Positions 13,854 to 17,460 of a stretch of 17,460 bases of DNA are shown piece by piece (position 1 is the stretch's first letter; each line of letters begins with the position of its first letter). The notes under the pieces are model-generated. The model was not told where the DNA came from, did not search any database, and saw nothing but the letters and a program-made list of their open reading frames with translations. Made by a program: the position numbers and the translations under genes. Origin of the DNA: Prevotellaceae bacterium (GTDB taxonomy: Bacteria; Bacteroidota; Bacteroidia; Bacteroidales; Paludibacteraceae); contig JAIRTG010000112.1 in assembly GCA_031255055.1 (NCBI GenBank), positions 1-17,460 on the forward strand, in the 5' to 3' direction.

Positions 13854-13926
13854 AGCGAACAAGAAGAAGACACCTGTAAAAATCTCATTACCACCGTCAG
13901 ACTCTGGGGATAAACAGGCATATACG

Positions 13927-13965
13927 AATGTAAGAGTGAAAGACTTTTCGCTCTTACATTTTTTT
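13927..13965 (+). terminator. Intrinsic terminator after the M3 peptidase
   Basis: Stem AATGTAAGAGTGAAA (13927-13941), loop GACT, stem TTTCGCTCTTACATT (13946-13960) with a single G-U pair, then TTTTT. It is 74 bases after the stop codon. Confidence 0.9.
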
Positions 13966-13987
13966 ATCCCGCCACCAACCGCCAACC

Positions 13988-14012
13988 ACCATTGTTCCGG
14001 CAGAACAATGGT
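13988..14012. repeat. 10-bp hairpin before the tRNA promoter
   Basis: ACCATTGTTC (13988-13997), loop CGGCA, GAACAATGGT (14003-14012). Neither strand has a T run next to it, so it is not an obvious terminator. It sits between the peptidase terminator and the tRNA promoter; its function is unknown. Confidence 0.7.
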
Positions 14013-14051
14013 GCGATTAAAAAAACAAATCATTGATTTTTTATTTTTTTA

Positions 14052-14083
14052 TTTGCCGGTTAACAAAAAAGACACTACCTTTG
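14052..14083 (+). promoter_or_regulatory. Promoter of the tRNA cluster
   Basis: TTTG (14052-14055), 20 bases, then TACCTTTG (14076-14083): both boxes match the Bacteroides consensus exactly with ideal spacing. Transcription would start near 14090, only about six bases before the first tRNA. Confidence 0.8.
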
Positions 14084-14095
14084 TCATCCGATTTT

Positions 14096-14168
14096 GCGAA
14101 AATAGCTCAGTTGGTAGAGCATAACCTTGCCAAGGTTAGGGTCGCGGGTTCGAGTCCCGTTTTTCGCT
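14096..14168 (+). tRNA. tRNA-Gly (GCC)
   Basis: A full cloverleaf is visible: acceptor GCGAAAA pairs with TTTTCGC, D-arm GCTC/GAGC, anticodon stem TAACC/GGTTA with loop TTGCCAA (anticodon GCC) and T-arm GCGGG-TTCGAGT-CCCGT. The discriminator base is T and no CCA is encoded. It is the first of three tRNAs behind one promoter. Confidence 0.96.
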
Positions 14169-14217
14169 CTCTTTTTTTTTGTAACGAAACAGAGGTTTCG
14201 TTATTTTTTGCAAAAAT

Positions 14218-14301
14218 GCCCAAATGGTGGAATTGGTAGACACGCTAGTTTCAGGGACTAGTGGCCGCAAGGCTGTGCAGGTTCGAGTCCTGTTTTGGGT
14301 A
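14218..14301 (+). tRNA. tRNA-Leu (CAG)
   Basis: The acceptor GCCCAAA pairs with TTTGGGT (one G-U). The anticodon stem CTAGT/ACTAG closes the loop TTCAGGG, anticodon CAG, reading CUG. The long variable arm (about 12 bases, TGGCCGCAAGGCT) is typical of leucine tRNAs. The discriminator is A and CCA is not encoded. It lies 49 bases after tRNA-Gly. Confidence 0.96.
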
Positions 14302-14313
14302 CTTCAAAAAAAG

Positions 14314-14397
14314 GCGTAGGTGGTGAAATTGGTATACACGCTACTTTGAGGGGGTAGTGCCGGCAACGGCGTGTGAGTTCGAGTCTCATCCTACGCA
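14314..14397 (+). tRNA. tRNA-Leu (GAG)
   Basis: The acceptor GCGTAGG pairs with CCTACGC. The anticodon stem CTACT/GGTAG (one G-U) closes the loop TTGAGGG, anticodon GAG, reading CUC/CUU. It has the long class II variable arm and T-arm GTGAG-TTCGAGT-CTCAT. The discriminator is A and no CCA is encoded. It starts 12 bases after the Leu-CAG gene, so the two must share a transcript. Confidence 0.96.
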
Positions 14398-14788
14398 CTG
14401 ATTACAATCATCCTCCGGAATACAACAATATATAACACACACTTTTCCGTATTCTCTAAAAAGCCACAACAGAACCGCAACAAATCCCAGATTCGCCATC
14501 CGAATGGTGACGAGTGTAATTTATGTGATTGCGTCGATTGTCTCGCTATTATCAACCTCATCTCATCCCCACCTAATTTTCTCAATAAAACCATCTCAGT
14601 AGCCGCGAAGGAACAGCACGTATAAAAACCTCATTCCCTCATTGGTAGTGCAGAAATAAGATAGGAATAAAGCTATTAGCTTCCCTCTCCGCCGAAGGCT
14701 GACGACGCTTCCATAAAAAGACGACAGGCTGTCCCTTTTTTGAAAAAGAACAGCCTGTCACACATTCATCGCTATGAGCGGTTGTTAA
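14398..14788. other. Intergenic stretch after the tRNAs
   Basis: About 390 bases with no convincing gene, promoter match or heptamer array. The only clear structure is the terminator hairpin at 14715-14759 that serves the minus-strand gene to the right. I see no integrase or direct repeat of a tRNA 3' end that would mark an integration site. Confidence 0.7.
14715..14759 (-). terminator. Intrinsic terminator of the DUF4469 gene
   Basis: Read on the minus strand, GACAGGCTGT (14759-14750) and ACAGCCTGTC (14732-14723) form a ten-base stem, extended inward by A/T pairing (CTTTTT with AAAAAG), and are followed by a T run (14719-14715). It lies about 30 bases after the stop of the DUF4469 gene. Confidence 0.8.
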
Positions 14789-15526
14789 TCACATTCCCAC
14801 TTTCAGCGGCAGTTCATACTCAATAGTGCGGGCCTGTTTAAGCAGGTGATTACTGGCGGTAAAACACGTCACGATTTTCAGCGTATATTCGCCGTTGGCG
14901 AGTGCGGGAACGCGACAGACAATCCGTTTCGGATTATTTTCGGTCATAGGATAATCGAGCGGCGTTGCCGTACCGGCTGCATCCACGAAAAACACACCCA
15001 TTTCGGCATCCTCTACAGGCGCTATCCTGATTTTCGAACCCTCAATAATAATGTCGCCGTTGGGCGAAACACTACCGTCGATTTTACCCGTCAGCACATC
15101 CGTTACCAGACCGATAATGGCGCCGCCGTCGGTTTTCTTACCAAGTACCTCTACGCCCACCTCCTCGAGCGCCTTCCGGAACTCGGCTGTCGGAGTAGCA
15201 TCCACTGTAATTTTATGCGCCTTCGGATCGAATATCGGATCGGCGCCCACCCAATTACCCGTTACACGCGGCGCAATGTGTATATTCCCATCCTGTACCG
15301 ACGAACCGTTTTGTACCGCGTCAAGTACAATCGTATCGCGTTCATTCAGGATAGCCAGGATAGTTTCATAGCGAAATTCGCTGCGTTCCTTCACAACTTT
15401 CCGCGCAATATCTTCATTACGCAGCGTGTTACCCACCGTGGATATTTCGGCGATATAGTCGTTATCCACCTCTTTAGTAAGCAGGTTTGCTCTGAGCCAA
15501 ACCTTCCAGAAAAATGTTTTTGCCAT
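14789..15526 (-). CDS. HU-like DNA-binding / DUF4469 Ig-like protein
   Basis: This 245-residue protein is typical of Bacteroidales. The N-terminal half (to about residue 130) matches the divergent HU-like DNA-binding domain seen in this family: VWLRANLLTKEVDNDYIAEI, DIARKVVKERSEFRYETI and ATPTAEFRKALEEVGVEVLG. The C-terminal part (about 150-245) is the DUF4469 domain of Ig-like fold: KIDGSVSPNGDIIIEGSKIR, VFFVDAAGT, IVCRVPALANGEYTLKIVT and a terminal EYELPLKVGM. There is no signal peptide, so it should be cytoplasmic and possibly nucleoid-associated; the function is not established. The start is the ATG at 15526, after an A-rich leader. A strong terminator follows, so it is probably transcribed alone. 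A heptamer array (15635-15711) lies upstream, between it and the MBG gene. Confidence 0.87.
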   Translation of the reverse strand: MAKTFFWKVWLRANLLTKEVDNDYIAEISTVGNTLRNEDIARKVVKERSEFRYETILAILNERDTIVLDAVQNGSSVQDGNIHIAPRVTGNWVGADPIFDPKAHKITVDATPTAEFRKALEEVGVEVLGKKTDGGAIIGLVTDVLTGKIDGSVSPNGDIIIEGSKIRIAPVEDAEMGVFFVDAAGTATPLDYPMTENNPKRIVCRVPALANGEYTLKIVTCFTASNHLLKQARTIEYELPLKVGM

Positions 15527-15634
15527 AATTCAATTTGTTTGTTTTTAGTTAGTTATATATGAGATATTGAGTATTTAAAGATCACTGTTTAGTGATGAAC
15601 GATCGGTAATTAACGGTTGAACATAGCGAACTTG

Positions 15635-15711
15635 CACTAATCACTAATCACTAATCACTAAACACTATTCATTAAACACTATTCATTAAACACTATTCAT
15701 TAATCACTATT
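15635..15711. repeat. Heptamer array, 11 units, overlapping a gene end
   Basis: Eleven seven-base units run without a break: CACTAAT three times, CACTAAA, then CACTATT and CATTAAA alternating, ending CATTAAT, CACTATT. The right part is also a 14-bp repeat. The last 19 bases lie inside the MBG gene and encode its stop codon and final residues. Near its left side the sequence AGTGATGAACGATCGG (about 15589-15604) resembles 10068-10080. Confidence 0.9.
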
Positions 15712-17460
15712 TTCCGTACAATTTCTCCGGCGGCGGTCGTTATCCCGACAAGATATACACCGGCGGCCAGATCGCTTACATTCACTTCCCCGCTTGGACT
15801 ATCCACCTGTTTCAGTATCTTTCCGTTCAGGTCACGAATGATTACCTGCTCTATCGCTGCGGCCGACTGAATATACAATATATCCCGCACCGGATTGGGA
15901 TACACCCGAATCACCGACAATGTTTCCGCAATACCCATTCCCGACAGCACTTCCAGACGACCGTTGACCAACGTATAGTTATAATTGTTGTCGTGGCCAT
16001 TCGATAGAATAATATCATAAATCCCTGCGGGAGAATCTTTATCCACACTACAGGTTATTTGCGGCAATTCATCCAATACCGATGCGTCATCGCCGTTTCT
16101 GAAACCGGAATATGTGAGAGTAAAAACCGGATCCGGATCACCTTGCTGATAAGTCCGATCGTCGGCCGTGATAGTGAGTGGAGCTTTTGTAACGGTCAAT
16201 GTACCGGACCGATAGCTAAAATCATAGTTCGTAGCATTACCATCCGAAACCGCAATCGGATATTCGCCGGCATTATCGGCGACGTCGGCCGTTGTGGTCG
16301 CCGTCGGTTTTGAGGTAAGGGAACTTTCCGTATCACCGTTGACAAAACCGGTGTATGACAGAACAAATGCAGGATTGGCGTCGCCGTACGTGCGCGTAGC
16401 GTTATTGGGCGTCACCGTCAGTAGCCGTTTTTCGATGGTCAATGTACCTGACCGATAGGTAAAATCATAGTTCGTAGCATTACCATCCGAAACCGTAATC
16501 GGATATTCGCCGGCATTATCAGTGACGTCGGCCATTGTGCTTGCCGTCGGTTTGGTGGTGATGACACTTTCCGTATCGCCGTTGACAAATCCGGTGTACG
16601 ACAGGGTGAACGCCGGATTTTCGTCGCCATACATGCGCGTAACGTTGTCGGGCGTCACCGTCAGGAGCCGTTTTTCGATGGTCAATGTACCGGGTTGAAA
16701 GGCGAAATCGTAGTTCACGGCATCGCCGCCATCAACCGTAATTTCATATTCGCCGACATTGGCGGTGATGTCGGCCGTTGTTTCCGCAGTCGGTTCCGAG
16801 TCAATCACATCTACCGTATCGTCGTTGACAAAACCTTCGTACGACAGAGTGAAGTCCGGATTTTCGTCGCCATACGTGCGCGAAACGTTTTCGGGCGTCA
16901 CCGTCAGGTTCCGCTTTTCGACGGTCAATGTACCGGACAGACAGGTGAAATCGTAGTTCACGGCATTGCCGCCCGCAACCGTAATATCATATTCGCCGAC
17001 ATCGTCGGTGACGCCGGCCGTTGTTGTCGCAGTCGGTGGCGAGTCAATATCACTTTCCGTATCGTCGTTGACAAAACCGGTGTACGACAGGGTGAAGTCC
17101 GGATTAGGATCGCCATACATGCGCGTAGCGTTGTCGGGCGTCACCGTCAGGTTCCGCTTTTCGATGGTCAATACGCTGAGTTGAGGATTCACTTTGTAGT
17201 TGGGCGCTTCCCCTCCGGACGGTATTATAACGTACTCTCCCGCATTGCTTTGGGCTGTGGCATTGCAGGTCGTTGTCGGAAGAACGGTTAGATCCGTAAT
17301 CGTATCGTTGTTGATAAAACCGGTGTACTTCAAAGAATAGACCGACGGCAGCGGATCGCCGTAGGTAATGCTTACGGAACCGGCGGTAACGATCAAGTTT
17401 CTTTTTTTGACGGTTAATGTCAGGGACAGCTCACCGGAAAAGAATCCGTTGCCCGACGGT
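15693..17460 (-). CDS. MBG-repeat surface protein with T9SS sorting domain, 3' part
   Basis: The frame is open through the right window edge, so the N-terminus and signal peptide lie outside; about 588 residues are visible. They form six MBG-type (MBG_2) beta domains of about 81 residues, each with the pattern LTVTPDNATRxYGDxNPxF, SYTGFVNxDT, GEYxITVxxGxAxNYDF and GTLTIEKR. Four central copies repeat exactly every 243 bp (marker positions 16431, 16674, 16917, 17160) and two copies near 16190-16560 are almost identical. The last 80 residues are a type A T9SS sorting domain: VIRVYPNPVRDILYI, VIIRDLNGKILKQV, LAAGVYLVGIT and terminal RKIVINE. It should be a secreted or surface-anchored adhesin-like protein. 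The in-frame TTG at 17396 lies within a repeat and is not a real start. The stop codon lies inside a heptamer array. Confidence 0.9.
   Translation of the reverse strand, partial: PSGNGFFSGELSLTLTVKKRNLIVTAGSVSITYGDPLPSVYSLKYTGFINNDTITDLTVLPTTTCNATAQSNAGEYVIIPSGGEAPNYKVNPQLSVLTIEKRNLTVTPDNATRMYGDPNPDFTLSYTGFVNDDTESDIDSPPTATTTAGVTDDVGEYDITVAGGNAVNYDFTCLSGTLTVEKRNLTVTPENVSRTYGDENPDFTLSYEGFVNDDTVDVIDSEPTAETTADITANVGEYEITVDGGDAVNYDFAFQPGTLTIEKRLLTVTPDNVTRMYGDENPAFTLSYTGFVNGDTESVITTKPTASTMADVTDNAGEYPITVSDGNATNYDFTYRSGTLTIEKRLLTVTPNNATRTYGDANPAFVLSYTGFVNGDTESSLTSKPTATTTADVADNAGEYPIAVSDGNATNYDFSYRSGTLTVTKAPLTITADDRTYQQGDPDPVFTLTYSGFRNGDDASVLDELPQITCSVDKDSPAGIYDIILSNGHDNNYNYTLVNGRLEVLSGMGIAETLSVIRVYPNPVRDILYIQSAAAIEQVIIRDLNGKILKQVDSPSGEVNVSDLAAGVYLVGITTAAGEIVRKIVINE
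16190..17163. repeat. 243-bp coding tandem repeats, 4 copies
   Basis: The marker TTCGATGGTC or TTCGACGGTC (end of one MBG unit) occurs at 16431, 16674, 16917 and 17160, exactly 243 bp apart. The two copies at lower coordinates are most alike; flanking units at each end are diverged. The repeats are in frame (81 codons). Confidence 0.9.

Noticed and set aside
14391..14594. 67-residue minus-strand ORF after the tRNAs
   Set aside because: It overlaps the end of tRNA-Leu (GAG), has no recognisable motif and no promoter or sensible start context.
14096..14788. tRNA-associated integration site
   Set aside because: No integrase gene and no second copy of a tRNA 3' end were found downstream of the three tRNAs within the window.

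Overview
The window comes from a member of the Bacteroidota, most likely order Bacteroidales. Several independent signs agree: GldD and GldE, the long insert-bearing form of IspG, a small Hc1-type histone-like protein, an HU-like/DUF4469 protein, two proteins with C-terminal type IX secretion (T9SS) sorting domains, and repeated matches to the Bacteroides promoter pattern TTTG / TAnnTTTG. I cannot name the genus.

Layout. Positions 1-161 (minus) hold the start of an unrecognised gene. Positions 162-1127 are repeat-rich and nearly gene-free: a 21-bp tandem repeat, a heptamer array, and a 181-bp element bounded by a perfect 36-bp inverted repeat. A tight minus-strand operon follows (4438 down to 1128): gldE, gldD, a 4'-phosphopantetheinyl transferase and a GGGP synthase (PcrB-type). 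A divergent plus-strand group starts at 4722: a DUF2007-like/universal stress fusion, ispG and a small outer-membrane barrel. After it come an Hc1-like histone with its own promoter and terminator, a hairpin-rich intergenic stretch, a leucine-rich repeat protein, a T9SS cargo protein and an M3 metallopeptidase. A promoter-driven cluster of three tRNAs (Gly-GCC, Leu-CAG, Leu-GAG) lies at 14096-14397. The right end, on the minus strand, holds a DUF4469 gene and the 3' part of a large MBG-repeat T9SS cargo gene that runs off the window.

How the parts relate. Housekeeping functions (isoprenoid synthesis, carrier-protein activation, tRNAs, nucleoid protein) alternate with envelope and surface genes (GldD/E, outer-membrane barrel, LRR, MBG and T9SS cargo). 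IspG supplies isoprenoid precursors, and the GGGP synthase joins prenyl chains to glycerol-1-phosphate, so the two may be linked biochemically although they lie in separate transcription units.

No complete new defence or mobile system is visible: there is no CRISPR array, integrase or transposase. The least-explained material is intergenic: dispersed heptanucleotide arrays (CACTAAT / CACTAAA / CATTAAA variants) at five or more sites, one of which runs into and supplies the stop codon of the MBG gene; the inverted-repeat element; and the 21-bp tandem repeat.
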